From the NCBI RefSeq assembly GCF_004341235.1, contig NZ_SLUP01000008.1, positions 62,001-126,000 of the forward strand: DNA of 64,000 bases, in the 5' to 3' direction. The position numbers were made by a program, and so were the translations under genes. Of this stretch, positions 26,117 through 35,822 are shown piece after piece. The number at the start of each line of letters is the position of its first letter. Position 1 is the stretch's first letter. The stretch is from Mariniflexile fucanivorans (GTDB lineage Bacteria; Bacteroidota; Bacteroidia; Flavobacteriales; Flavobacteriaceae). Under the pieces are notes generated by a model. It made no database searches. It worked only from the letters and a program-made list of their open reading frames with translations, and had not been told where the DNA came from.

Positions 26117-27511
26117 ATGAAGAAAAAAATATTCGTTTTTTTTCCCGATGGCGTAGGTTTAAGAAACTTTGTATTTACCGATTTTAAGGATATAGGCGAA
26201 AACAAGGGCTTTGATATTCATTATTGGAACAACACCGTTTTTTCGCTAAAAGATAATTTAGGCTTTAATGAAGTTAAGATTGAGAATCATCAAACGCATC
26301 CATTAACGCCATTATATTTAAGAGCTAGAAAACACATTGAATTGAATGTCTCAAAAAGAAAATTTGATGATCAGGTGTATCCAACCTATAAATTTCCATT
26401 CAACTACAGAGGGTTTAAAAATACACTAAAAACGCTTTATATTAAATCACTGATTGGTTTAAATAATTCTGAAAGAGGCATTGAACGCATTCGAAAAAAA
26501 ATAAATACGTTAGAACGTTCTACTTCAAAATATGCTTACTGTAAGGCACAACTAGAAGTTCATAAACCAGATTTGGTGTTTTGTACCACACAACGTGCAT
26601 CTCAATCCATAAGTGCTTTATTGGCAGCTAAAGATTTGGGTATTCCAACGGCAACGTTTGTATATTCTTGGGATAACGTGCCTAAAGCGATGCAAGTGGT
26701 AGAAACCGATTATTATTTTGTTTGGAGCGACCTTATGAAAGCTGAGGTATTACAATACTATCCTTTTGTTAAAGAAGAACAAATATTTGTAACAGGAACA
26801 CCTCAATTTGAAACACATTTTGATACCAGTTTATTGGAATCAAGAGTTAATTTTTTTAAACAGTATAGCTTGGATGTAAACAAAAAATACATTTGTTATT
26901 CAGGTGATGATGAAACCACATCGCCATTAGATCAGTATTATTTAGAAGATTTAGCAAATGCCGTTAGAAGTTTAAATAATAAAGGCTATAACTTAGGTAT
27001 TATTTATAGGAAGTGTCCGGTCGATTTCACCAAAAGGTACGACGCTGTTATTGAGGCTAATAAAGATGTTATTGAAGTGATAGATCCCATTTGGAAACAA
27101 GTTGGTACTATGTGGAATGAAGTCTTGCCTGCCAAAGAAGATTTAAAATTGCTATACAATGTGTGTGAACATAGTGAATTTGTTACTAACGTTTGTTCAT
27201 CTACGGTATTCGATTTTGTAGCTCATAATAAACCTTGTATTTATTACAATTATGAACAACCTCAATTAAAAAAAGGCATTCGTGATATTGGTCAGAATTA
27301 CAAATACGTTCATTTTAGAAGCATGCCAAGTGATCAAGCGGCTGTATTTTGCACAAATAAAAACGATTTAGAAGGATTGGTACAACAAATTTTAGATGGA
27401 AAATTATCTAATGTTTCTGAAGGTAAAAAATGGTTTGAAATTGTGGCAGGAAAAACACCAACAAAGGCCTCTGAGAATATTTGGAAGGCTGTGAAAACTA
27501 TACTGGAATGA
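26117..27511 (+). CDS. GT-B-type glycosyltransferase, CDP-glycerol-transferase-like
   Basis: A 464-residue protein without signal peptide. The segment TATFVYSWDNVPKAMQVVET followed by YYFVWSDLMKAEVLQYYPFV and IFVTGTPQFE is the SWDN...VW...VTG pattern of a GT-B superfamily group found in surface-polysaccharide loci. FVTNVCSSTVFDFVAHNKPC is the donor-side loop. It has no match to the known bacterial sialyltransferase motifs that I can recognise, but its place directly after neuB makes it a candidate transferase for the CMP-nonulosonate (inference). Its stop overlaps the next start as ATGA. Confidence 0.7.
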   Translation: MKKKIFVFFPDGVGLRNFVFTDFKDIGENKGFDIHYWNNTVFSLKDNLGFNEVKIENHQTHPLTPLYLRARKHIELNVSKRKFDDQVYPTYKFPFNYRGFKNTLKTLYIKSLIGLNNSERGIERIRKKINTLERSTSKYAYCKAQLEVHKPDLVFCTTQRASQSISALLAAKDLGIPTATFVYSWDNVPKAMQVVETDYYFVWSDLMKAEVLQYYPFVKEEQIFVTGTPQFETHFDTSLLESRVNFFKQYSLDVNKKYICYSGDDETTSPLDQYYLEDLANAVRSLNNKGYNLGIIYRKCPVDFTKRYDAVIEANKDVIEVIDPIWKQVGTMWNEVLPAKEDLKLLYNVCEHSEFVTNVCSSTVFDFVAHNKPCIYYNYEQPQLKKGIRDIGQNYKYVHFRSMPSDQAAVFCTNKNDLEGLVQQILDGKLSNVSEGKKWFEIVAGKTPTKASENIWKAVKTILE

Positions 27512-28653
27512 AGGTAGGTTTTATCACATCCGAATATCCTCATCCCCAAATAACTCATGCTGCAGGAATTGGTACGAGTATTAAAAACCTAGCAGTTGCA
27601 TTAGTAAACAAAGGCGTTGGTGTTACGGTATTTGTATATCAGCAAAATGAGAATACTATTATTTCAGATGAAGGTGTTGAAATTCATCTTATAAAAAAAG
27701 AATCTTTTAAATATTTCACGTGGTATTTTTATAGAAAACTGATTCAACTATATGTAAACAAAGTCGTTGAAGATAAGAAGATAGATGTTTTAGAAGCACC
27801 CGATTGGACAGGCATTACAGCTTTTACAACGTTTAAAGTGCCTTTGGTAATTCGGTTTCATGGAAGTGATGCCTATTTTTGTAAATTGGAAAAACGAAAA
27901 CAGAAGTTTAAAAATTTTGTTTTTGAAAAAAAGGCTTTAATTAAAGCAGCTGCTTACATCGCACCAACAACCTTTGCAGGTAAAGAAACGCAAAAGATTT
28001 TCAGCTTAAATAAAAAGAAAATAAAAACCATTCATTACGGGTTACAATTAAAGGATTTTGAAAATGAAACGCCTTTAATTTATAACCGAAACACGATACT
28101 TTATATAGGAACCATCATAAGAAAAAAAGGTGTTTTTGAATTGGCCGAAATATTTAATAAAGTAATAGAATCAAATCAAGAAGCGCAGTTAATTTTAATA
28201 GGAAACGATGCTCCAGATATTAAAACGGGGGCTTCTTCAACTTATAAATTGGTAGAAAATTTGTTTTCAAATGAAGCAAAAAAGAAGGTTAACTATTTAG
28301 GAAAAGTACCTTATTCCGAAGTGAAGAATCACATTAAAAATGCTCATGTTTGCGTTTTTCCTAGTTTTGCTGAAACGTTAGGGATGGTAGCCATAGAATC
28401 TATGGCGTTACAAAAACCAGTAGTAAATACAAATATTGGGTGGGCACAAGAATTAATAGATGATGGCGAAAATGGCTTTTTAGTGCATCCTTCAAATATT
28501 GATTTATATGCAAAACATATTTTAACTTTAATGAATGATGAAAACCTATGTGCTAAAATTGGTAAAACAGCAAGAAAAAAGGTTGAAACTACGTTTAATA
28601 TTGAAATTTTAGCAGACCAAAATATAGCTTATTACAAGTCCATATTAAAATGA
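27508..28653 (+). CDS. Glycosyltransferase family 4
   Basis: The 381-residue GT-B enzyme begins MKVGFITSEYPHPQITHAAG, the standard GT4 N-terminus, and has APDWTGITAFTTFKVPLVIR, FHGSDAYF, LYIGTIIRKKGVFELAEIF and FPSFAETLGMVAIESMALQK with the E-x7-E signature. The frame is open 27 bp further upstream, but ATG 27508, overlapping the previous TGA, fits the family start. It shares operon structure with both neighbours. Confidence 0.9.
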   Translation: MKVGFITSEYPHPQITHAAGIGTSIKNLAVALVNKGVGVTVFVYQQNENTIISDEGVEIHLIKKESFKYFTWYFYRKLIQLYVNKVVEDKKIDVLEAPDWTGITAFTTFKVPLVIRFHGSDAYFCKLEKRKQKFKNFVFEKKALIKAAAYIAPTTFAGKETQKIFSLNKKKIKTIHYGLQLKDFENETPLIYNRNTILYIGTIIRKKGVFELAEIFNKVIESNQEAQLILIGNDAPDIKTGASSTYKLVENLFSNEAKKKVNYLGKVPYSEVKNHIKNAHVCVFPSFAETLGMVAIESMALQKPVVNTNIGWAQELIDDGENGFLVHPSNIDLYAKHILTLMNDENLCAKIGKTARKKVETTFNIEILADQNIAYYKSILK

Positions 28654-30194
28654 TTATACTAGTTCATAAAAATAATAAGCCAGTGGCGATCAATTACGCA
28701 ACAAGTGGTGATGCTATTGATTTTGATATTCAAAAATCAGTAAGCAGCATATTATTTGAATTGGCAAAAAATAATCCTGACGACTTATTAATTTGGGTAC
28801 ACCAAGATTATAAAAACCATATAAACATAGATGAACTAAATAATATTTTTCACCATAAGCTAATCATGGCTTCTTATTCGGTTTCAAATCACTATGTTAT
28901 TCCACCGCAAATAGGGTATATAGAGCAGAAACCTTATACGAACGTGTCTCATTCTGTTACTTATCCAACATGGTTGATGAGTAGTGACATAGGTGGCATT
29001 TATGCTGAAACGCTTCAAAACATAAAAAGTAAACATCCTAAAGAGAAGAGTTTCGATGCTCTTTTATGTTCATTAGCGAAACAAGCGATGCCTAAAGGAC
29101 TTTTTTGTTATTCCAATCCGAATTTGTTTATAAATAAAAATGAGTTAAAGGTTCGTGAAATAAAAGTTTCAACGTTTCAATTGTTCAAATTTGTAAAGCA
29201 ACATTATAAAATTGTTTGGGTATTCAACTTATTGTTCTGTTTTTTGTTTTTTGAGCATAAACTTCAATTGTTACCATTCTTTAAAAGTTTGTTTTTTAAA
29301 AGGTTACATGCTCAAATTGATTTTAGCAATATCCGAGTAAAATCAACCATTGACGAAAACATAAACGAAGATGTTGATGTTATTATACCAACTTTAGGAA
29401 GAAAAGCTTGTTTGTATGATGTATTAAAGGACTTATCAAACCAAACAATCCTTCCTAAAAACGTAATTATAGTGGAGCAAAACCCTATAGAAAACTCAGT
29501 TTCAGAATTAGATTATTTAACCAATCAATCGTGGCCGTTTACCATTAAGCATCATTTTATTCATCAAACAGGCGCTTGTAATGCGCGTAACTTGGCTTTG
29601 AGTTTAGTTGAAACCGATTGGGTTTTCTTTGCTGATGACGACATTCGGTTTGAGAGAAACTTAATAGAGAAGACTTTTACTTTTATACAAAAATACAGAG
29701 TTAAGTCTTTTAATTATTTATGTTTGCAACGACAGGAGAAGCAAGCCTATTTTATAATTTCGCAGACGGAAATTTTTGGTTCTGGCACTAGTTTTCTAAA
29801 CTCATCCTTGTTAGAAAAAGTAAAATTTGATACTGCTTTTGAATATGGTTATGGAGAAGATTCCGATTTTGGTATGCAGTTAAGAAAAACTGGAAACGAT
29901 GTTATTTTTTTTCCAGATATTAAAATAACACACTTAAAAGCATCCATAGGTGGTTTTAGAACCAAAGTAAAACAACTTTGGGAAGAAGATGATGTTCAAC
30001 CAAAACCATCGCCTACTATCATGTTGTTTGCAAAAAAGCATTATAATGATTTTCAGCTAAGAGGTTATAAGTATAATTTGTTTGTTAAATTTTATGGAAA
30101 ACAAAGTATTAAAAATCCTTTTAAATATTTAAAAACCATGCAGACTCAATGGGAACGAAGTGTGTTTTGGTGTAATCAGTTAAAGATTAGATGA
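28650..30194 (+). CDS. Two-domain protein: unknown N-terminal domain plus GT2
   Basis: The 514-residue product has two parts. Residues ~1-235 start MIILVHKNNKPVAINYATSG and contain LLIWVHQDYKNHINIDELNN, then a hydrophobic segment around 195-215; this part recalls GT-A-like enzymes without the metal motif. Residues ~240-514 are a clear GT2: DVDVIIPTLGRKACLYDVLK, TGACNARNLALS, FFADDDIRFERNL and EYGYGEDSDFGMQLRKTG. It may be a bifunctional or regulatory fusion. ATGA overlaps on both sides. Confidence 0.82.
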   Translation: MIILVHKNNKPVAINYATSGDAIDFDIQKSVSSILFELAKNNPDDLLIWVHQDYKNHINIDELNNIFHHKLIMASYSVSNHYVIPPQIGYIEQKPYTNVSHSVTYPTWLMSSDIGGIYAETLQNIKSKHPKEKSFDALLCSLAKQAMPKGLFCYSNPNLFINKNELKVREIKVSTFQLFKFVKQHYKIVWVFNLLFCFLFFEHKLQLLPFFKSLFFKRLHAQIDFSNIRVKSTIDENINEDVDVIIPTLGRKACLYDVLKDLSNQTILPKNVIIVEQNPIENSVSELDYLTNQSWPFTIKHHFIHQTGACNARNLALSLVETDWVFFADDDIRFERNLIEKTFTFIQKYRVKSFNYLCLQRQEKQAYFIISQTEIFGSGTSFLNSSLLEKVKFDTAFEYGYGEDSDFGMQLRKTGNDVIFFPDIKITHLKASIGGFRTKVKQLWEEDDVQPKPSPTIMLFAKKHYNDFQLRGYKYNLFVKFYGKQSIKNPFKYLKTMQTQWERSVFWCNQLKIR

Positions 30195-31054
30195 AAATAA
30201 ATAGGGTTTATAATAAGTTGATTTTAAGATTTGGGATGTTAAAAAAACATCCTTTAACAAAAACATCACCTTTAAAAGGAATGTTGAGATACTTAATGTT
30301 TAATGTATATCAAACAATATTTCCTAAACCAAGAGTTTATAAATGGATTAACGGATTAAAATTTTATGCAGAAAAAGGAGACGCAGGATTGGTTGGGAAT
30401 ATTTATTATGGATTAATGGACTACGACGATTCCATGTTTTTAATTGACCATTTGAAAAGCGAAAATTTATTTGTAGATGTTGGTGCAAATTTAGGGCATT
30501 ACACATTATTAGCAAATGGAATATGTAAAGCAAAAGTAATAGCTTTTGAGCCTATAGAAAGTACAATTGTAAAATTAAGAAAGAATATTGTTTTAAACGG
30601 TTTAGAAAAAAACGTGACTATACTTAAATATGGGGTTGGAGATAAAAACGAGATGCTTAATTTTACAACCAATAGAACGGTAATGAATAGTGTTTCGATT
30701 AAAGAAAATACAAACACTATTAAATTAGAAGTAAAAACGCTTAATGAATTGTTGAAAAATGAATCGCCTACATTTATAAAGATTGATGTAGAAGGGTATG
30801 AATATAAGGTGCTTATAGGTGCTTCAGATATTTTAGAGAAACCATCATTAAAATACTTAATGGTAGAGTTTAATAACTCAGGTGAGCGCTACAATATAAA
30901 AGATGACGATGTGTATCGTTTAATTTTAACACATAATTTTGTGCCGATAAGCTATAATGTTGAAACAAAAGAAATTGCTATTTTAGAAAGTTATAACAAA
31001 GAAAAGTTTAACACACTATTTATTAGAAAAGACTCCTTGCCAAATAATGCTTAA
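30191..31054 (+). CDS. FkbM-family methyltransferase
   Basis: The 287-residue product has FVDVGANLGHYTLLA (SAM-binding motif I), VIAFEPIESTIVKLRKNI, and IKIDVEGYEYKVLIGASDIL, all typical of FkbM methyltransferases, which O-methylate sugars in exopolysaccharides. The ~60-residue N-terminus is basic with a short hydrophobic part. It would methylate a sugar of the repeat or cap the chain; the latter would fit a Wzt that reads a terminal modification (inference). It overlaps both neighbours by 4 to 8 bp. Confidence 0.9.
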   Translation: MKINRVYNKLILRFGMLKKHPLTKTSPLKGMLRYLMFNVYQTIFPKPRVYKWINGLKFYAEKGDAGLVGNIYYGLMDYDDSMFLIDHLKSENLFVDVGANLGHYTLLANGICKAKVIAFEPIESTIVKLRKNIVLNGLEKNVTILKYGVGDKNEMLNFTTNRTVMNSVSIKENTNTIKLEVKTLNELLKNESPTFIKIDVEGYEYKVLIGASDILEKPSLKYLMVEFNNSGERYNIKDDDVYRLILTHNFVPISYNVETKEIAILESYNKEKFNTLFIRKDSLPNNA

Positions 31055-32078
31055 ATTATACACCGATATACAATTTTTAACAGAAGCCCATCGTAAATCG
31101 GTATTCCCATTATTGTTTGATTTGCACTATTTGAAAAATGAGAAACTATCTGATTATTATGTTTTAAGCAACGATGTTTCAAACTGCGACGTCATTGTAT
31201 TTCCTACAAATTATTCACAGTTTATAAAATTTTCAAAAGCCTTTAAAAATTTACTTCAATTAGCAAAAAAGCATGATAAACCTATTTGGATTTATTCTGG
31301 TGGCGATTATGGTTTTACAACATACATAAAGAATAGCATTACATTTAGATTGGGGGGTTTTGATAGTAAATTAAGTGACACCAATTTTATATTGCCCTCT
31401 TTTATAAACGATCCATATTTAAGTTGTTTACCCCAAGGTTTTTCTACTTTGAAAAAAGAAAATGAGCCAACAATTGGTTTTGTTGGGCATGCTAAATCGG
31501 GTATTTTTAAATATGCAAAAGAATTATTAATCCATTTTAAATTCAAAATTAAAAGAAATATGGGCTTTGTTTTGGCGGATAAACAATCATTTTATCCTTC
31601 TAGTATAAAACGAGCGGGGTATTTACATAAGTTGCGATTATCAAAAGGTTTAAAAACCCATTTCATTTTAAGAAATCATTATAGAGCAGGTGTACAAACT
31701 CAAACTGATAAACAAACATCAACCCAAGAGTTTTACAATAATATTTTCAATAATGCCTATACCTTTTGTAGTCGTGGAGTTGGTAATTTTTCAGTTCGGT
31801 TTTACGAAACTCTAGCGGTTGGACGTATTCCCATTTTATTAAATACCGATTGTAGATTACCTTTAAATGATATTATAGATTGGTCAAAACATTGTGTTAT
31901 TTTAGATGAAACAAGGAAGATGTCATTTGAAAATCAAATCATGGAATTCCATAATTCTAAAACAGAAATAGTATTTGAAGCACTTCAAAAAAGCAATAGA
32001 GCGCTTTGGGAAACTCATTTAATGCGACCATCATATTTTATTAAAGTTCACGATGCATTTTTAAATAAAGTGAGTTAA
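31047..32078 (+). CDS. Exostosin-like glycosyltransferase (GT47-type)
   Basis: A 343-residue protein with TIGFVGHAKSGIFKYAKELL in the middle and NAYTFCSRGVGNFSVRFYET, LAVGRIPILLNTDCRLPLND and IIDWSKHCVILDE near the end. This last block is the exostosin (GT47) donor-domain signature, where the R-F-Y-E-x-L-A-x-G-x-I-P pattern binds the nucleotide sugar. GT47 enzymes are known for glycosaminoglycan and plant wall synthesis, and bacterial members occur in capsule loci. It overlaps the FkbM gene by 8 bp. Confidence 0.85.
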   Translation: MLKLYTDIQFLTEAHRKSVFPLLFDLHYLKNEKLSDYYVLSNDVSNCDVIVFPTNYSQFIKFSKAFKNLLQLAKKHDKPIWIYSGGDYGFTTYIKNSITFRLGGFDSKLSDTNFILPSFINDPYLSCLPQGFSTLKKENEPTIGFVGHAKSGIFKYAKELLIHFKFKIKRNMGFVLADKQSFYPSSIKRAGYLHKLRLSKGLKTHFILRNHYRAGVQTQTDKQTSTQEFYNNIFNNAYTFCSRGVGNFSVRFYETLAVGRIPILLNTDCRLPLNDIIDWSKHCVILDETRKMSFENQIMEFHNSKTEIVFEALQKSNRALWETHLMRPSYFIKVHDAFLNKVS

Positions 32079-32079
32079 A

Positions 32080-33081
32080 ATGAATAAAATATTTACACTT
32101 ATCATTTGTACTTACATGAGGCCAAAACCACTCGTTAAATTGTTGGAATCAGTTGAAAAACAATCTCTTTATCCCAACGAAATTTTAATTATTGATGGCT
32201 CAACCAATAACGAAACAAAAGTCATTTTAGATGAAAAACCATTTCGTAATTTAAAGTATTATAAAGTTGATGACGCCAATAGAGGTTTAACAAAACAACG
32301 TAATTATGGTGTTAATTTGGTTCAAGAAACATCTGAAATCATTTGTTTTTTGGATGACGATACAGTACTAAATGCGGATTATTTCATGGAATTATTAAAT
32401 ACATATACAATGTATCCAAAAGCTTTAGCTGTAGGAGGTTATATTTCGAATGAAATTGAATGGCAAATTACCGATGGGAAAAAAAATAAAAAAAAATTTT
32501 ATTATGATGGTTGGGTGCGCAATGAGCCCTCTCGGTTTAAAATACGTCGGTTTTTTGGACTTTTACCAGATATGCCTCCAGGGTTTTTACCAACTTTTTC
32601 ACATGGCAGATCCATTGGTTTTTTTCCTCCTTCCGGTAAAATTTATGAGGTGGAACAAATTATGGGAGGTGTTGCCAGTTATAAAAAAGAAGTTTTTGAA
32701 CACTTGTCATTTTCTAAGTATTTCCAAGGATACGGATTATACGAAGATGCCGATTTTTCATTAAGATTAGCAAAAAAAGGGTCACTTTATATAAATACTA
32801 AAGCGCAATTAGCTCATTATCATGAAGACTCTGGTCGTCCAAATCAATATAAATATGGAAAAATGGTGGTAAGAAATGGCTGGTATGTTTGGCGGGTTAA
32901 GTATCCAAATCCTAATTTTAAAGCAATATTTAAATGGCACGCTACGTCATTTTTATTAACACTAATAAGATTTACAAATACAATTAACACGAATAAAAAA
33001 CAAGAAGCCTTTACCGAAAGTTTGGGAAGAGTGGTAGGATGGTTATCTTTATTTTTTAATAAACCTAGTATTGAAAGATAA
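32080..33081 (+). CDS. Glycosyltransferase family 2
   Basis: A 333-residue GT2: FTLIICTYMRPKPLVKLLES, EILIIDGSTNNET, TKQRNYGVNLV, IICFLDDDTVLNADYF and YGLYEDADFSLRLAKKGSL. The DDD metal motif and the later EDADFS acid are intact. The middle (KKFYYDGWVRNEPSRFKIRR) is longer than in the other GT2 enzymes of this locus. It abuts the CysE-like gene with no spacer. Confidence 0.9.
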   Translation: MNKIFTLIICTYMRPKPLVKLLESVEKQSLYPNEILIIDGSTNNETKVILDEKPFRNLKYYKVDDANRGLTKQRNYGVNLVQETSEIICFLDDDTVLNADYFMELLNTYTMYPKALAVGGYISNEIEWQITDGKKNKKKFYYDGWVRNEPSRFKIRRFFGLLPDMPPGFLPTFSHGRSIGFFPPSGKIYEVEQIMGGVASYKKEVFEHLSFSKYFQGYGLYEDADFSLRLAKKGSLYINTKAQLAHYHEDSGRPNQYKYGKMVVRNGWYVWRVKYPNPNFKAIFKWHATSFLLTLIRFTNTINTNKKQEAFTESLGRVVGWLSLFFNKPSIER

Positions 33082-33633
33082 ATGGGAACGTTTTATTCTG
33101 ATATAAAAAAGTATAAAAAATATAGTAACAATAAACCCACTATATTATTGGTGTTATTGCATCAAGGCCTTTGGGCGCTATGTGTTTATCGTATATCCAA
33201 TTCTATTTATAGAAGTAAACTTCCAAATATTTTGAAACAGATACTTTTGGTTTTTGCAGTACTCTGGCAAAAAATGATAGAGATTCTTACAGGTATTTCA
33301 ATTTCGTATTCAGCTCAAATTGGTTCAGATTTTTATATTGGTCATTTCGGGGGTATTATTATTAATGCGTCAGCAGTAATAGGTAATAATTGCAATATAT
33401 CTCAAGGTGTTACCATAGGTGTAAGTGGACGAGGCGAAAAACGTGGTGTTCCAATAATTGGTAATAATGTTTATATGGGGGCTAATGCAGTTATTGTTGG
33501 TAGAATTGAAATTGGTGATAATAGTGTTATTGCAGCAAATTCATTGGTTGTAAACAATGTGGAACCAAATACAACTGTTATGGGTGTTCCAGCCATTGTA
33601 ATAAATAATAATACATCTAAAGACTATATTTAA
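33082..33633 (+). CDS. Serine-acetyltransferase-like hexapeptide acetyltransferase
   Basis: A 183-residue left-handed beta-helix protein. The segment ISYSAQIGSDFYIGHFGGII, followed by IGNNCNISQGVTIGVSGRGE and VPIIGNNVYMGANAVIVGRI, matches the CysE/WcaB-type acetyltransferase fold, and a short hydrophobic helix lies upstream (residues ~20-60). In polysaccharide loci such proteins O-acetylate sugars rather than serine. Its stop overlaps the next ATG by one base. Confidence 0.88.
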   Translation: MGTFYSDIKKYKKYSNNKPTILLVLLHQGLWALCVYRISNSIYRSKLPNILKQILLVFAVLWQKMIEILTGISISYSAQIGSDFYIGHFGGIIINASAVIGNNCNISQGVTIGVSGRGEKRGVPIIGNNVYMGANAVIVGRIEIGDNSVIAANSLVVNNVEPNTTVMGVPAIVINNNTSKDYI

Positions 33634-34748
33634 TGAAGTTTTTAGTAATAACCAATGCGCCAACCTTACAGCAAGACCAAATGTATGCTGCTTATGCACC
33701 TTATGTTAAGGAAATGGATATTTGGTTTAAGTATGTTGATGATGTTGCTATAATATCGCCTACCAAATACAATCAACCATTATTAAAACAGACTTTTAAA
33801 AAGCAACCCACGGTTATATCTATCCCTTTACTTGTATTTACATCATTTAAAAATACATTTTCATCTGTAATTAGAATTCCAATAATTCTTTGGACTATTT
33901 TTAAAGCGTGCAAAAAGGCAGATCACATTCACTTACGCTGCCCAGGAAATATAGGATTGTTGGGATGTTTCGTTCAAATATTATTTCCAAAAAAACCAAA
34001 AACAGCGAAATATGCTGGCAATTGGGATCCCGAAGCAAAACAACCTGTTAGTTATAAACTTCAAAAATGGATTTTAAGCAATACCTTTTTAACGAGAAAC
34101 ATGCAAGTATTGGTTTATGGCGATTGGAACAATCAAACCAAGAATATCAAGCCTTTTTTTACAGCCAGTTATTCAAATTCTGAAAAAGAAATGCCTCAAA
34201 CAAGAGATTATTTAAACAAACTAAATTTTGTTTTTGTAGGCAGTTTAGTAGAAGGTAAAAGACCATTATTAGCCATCAAAATAGTGGAAGCTTTGCAAAA
34301 ACAAGGAAATGAAGTGCAATTGGATTTGTATGGTGATGGTATTTTAAAAGATGAATCACAAAAATATATTTCTAATAATCATTTAGAAAATTTCATAAAA
34401 CTACATGGCAATCAAGAAAAAAAAGTTGTAAAAGAGGCATTAAAAAACGCCCACTTTTTAATGTTACTTTCAAAATCTGAAGGTTGGCCAAAGGCAGTTG
34501 CTGAAGCTATGTTTTTTGGAGCTATACCTATTACCACGTCCGTTTCATGTATTCCTTTTATGTTGAATGGTGGTGAAAGAGGCATTATCGTTGATCCAGA
34601 ATTATTGACGGCTTTAAAAGCTATTAATAAAGCAGTAGATAATACCGAATCCTTAAAAAGGATGAGTAAATTAGCATCCAATTGGTCTCAAAATTATACA
34701 TTGGAGGTTTTTGAATCCGAAATTTCTAAGTTACTGAATAACGTATGA
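33633..34748 (+). CDS. Glycosyltransferase family 4
   Basis: The 371-residue product is a GT-B enzyme: MKFLVITNAPTLQQDQMYAA, HLRCPGNIGLLGCFVQILFP, KYAGNWDPEAKQPVSYKLQK, FVFVGSLVEGKRPLLAIKIV and LLSKSEGWPKAVAEAMFFGA. The last is the family donor-site E-G-W-P variant common in Bacteroidota. It overlaps the next GT4 gene as ATGA. Confidence 0.88.
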   Translation: MKFLVITNAPTLQQDQMYAAYAPYVKEMDIWFKYVDDVAIISPTKYNQPLLKQTFKKQPTVISIPLLVFTSFKNTFSSVIRIPIILWTIFKACKKADHIHLRCPGNIGLLGCFVQILFPKKPKTAKYAGNWDPEAKQPVSYKLQKWILSNTFLTRNMQVLVYGDWNNQTKNIKPFFTASYSNSEKEMPQTRDYLNKLNFVFVGSLVEGKRPLLAIKIVEALQKQGNEVQLDLYGDGILKDESQKYISNNHLENFIKLHGNQEKKVVKEALKNAHFLMLLSKSEGWPKAVAEAMFFGAIPITTSVSCIPFMLNGGERGIIVDPELLTALKAINKAVDNTESLKRMSKLASNWSQNYTLEVFESEISKLLNNV

Positions 34749-35821
34749 AGGTTTTACAATTAATAGATTCTTTGGAAGTTGGTGGGGCAGAGCGTGTGGC
34801 GGTAAATATAGCCAATGCACTAGCCGCCAAAATTGAAGGTTCTTATTTGTGTGTAACAAGAGTTGAAGGATTATTAAAGGGAAGCATTAATGAATCTGTT
34901 AATTTCTTATTCTTAAATAAAAAATCGACATTCGATTTAAAATCTATTTTGAAGTTTAATGCCTATGTAAAAAAAGAAGAAATAGATATTATTCATGCAC
35001 ATTCTTCTTCGTTTTTTCTAGCAACTATTATTAGAATTTTAAATAGCAACGTAAAAATCGTTTGGCACGACCACTATGGTAATAGTGCATTTTTAGAAAA
35101 TAGAAAGTTTAGGGTTTTGAAAGTTTGTTCTTCATATTTCAATCATATATTTAGTGTAAATAAGCAACTAGAACAATGGGCGAAAGTGCATTTAAAATCA
35201 AAAAATGTAAATTACTTACCAAATTTTTCGGTAATTAATAATGAACTTTCTGAAACTAATTTGCATGGTGACGAAGGAAAACGCATTATCTGTTTAGCGA
35301 ATTTAAGAGAACAAAAAGACCATCTTACTTTACTAAAAGCATTTCAATTGGTTGTTGAAAATCATAACGATTGGAGTTTGCATTTAGTTGGTAAAGATTT
35401 TAACGATTCATATTCAGAAGCCATAAAATCCTTCATTATAAATAACAAATTAGAAAAACATGTTTTTATTTACGGAAGCAAGCCCGATACGTATCATATA
35501 TTAACACAAAGTAATATCGGTGTATTATCATCAAAATCGGAAGGTTTGCCATTAGCGTTGTTGGAATATGGATTAGCTAAATTGCCGGTTATAGCTACCC
35601 GTGTGGGTGAATGTTCAGAAGTTATTAGGGATACTGATAATGGTTTACTGGTCTCTCCTGAAAATTTTAAAGAACTTTCAAAAGCAATTATTCAGTATAT
35701 TGAAAATAAAGATTTAAGAGATAAATATGCTCTATCTTACACTTTTCATATACAAAATAATTATTCTGAAACAGCTCAAGTAAGAGCCATTTTAAAAGTT
35801 TATAACAATATCTATAATTGA
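34745..35821 (+). CDS. Glycosyltransferase family 4
   Basis: A 358-residue GT4 starting MKVLQLIDSLEVGGAERVAV, with the glycine-rich acceptor loop GGAERV, IIHAHSSSFFLATIIRI, IICLANLREQKDHLTLLKAF and SSKSEGLPLALLEYGLAKLP. All the usual retaining-GT4 landmarks are present. Members of this type make alpha linkages with UDP or GDP sugars. It precedes the polymerase/ligase gene by one base. Confidence 0.92.
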   Translation: MKVLQLIDSLEVGGAERVAVNIANALAAKIEGSYLCVTRVEGLLKGSINESVNFLFLNKKSTFDLKSILKFNAYVKKEEIDIIHAHSSSFFLATIIRILNSNVKIVWHDHYGNSAFLENRKFRVLKVCSSYFNHIFSVNKQLEQWAKVHLKSKNVNYLPNFSVINNELSETNLHGDEGKRIICLANLREQKDHLTLLKAFQLVVENHNDWSLHLVGKDFNDSYSEAIKSFIINNKLEKHVFIYGSKPDTYHILTQSNIGVLSSKSEGLPLALLEYGLAKLPVIATRVGECSEVIRDTDNGLLVSPENFKELSKAIIQYIENKDLRDKYALSYTFHIQNNYSETAQVRAILKVYNNIYN

Positions 35822-35822
35822 T

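Noticed and set aside
32450-32764. Additional 104-codon frame inside the GT2 gene at 32080
   Set aside because: It is a shifted frame of a clear GT2 enzyme and has no motif of its own.
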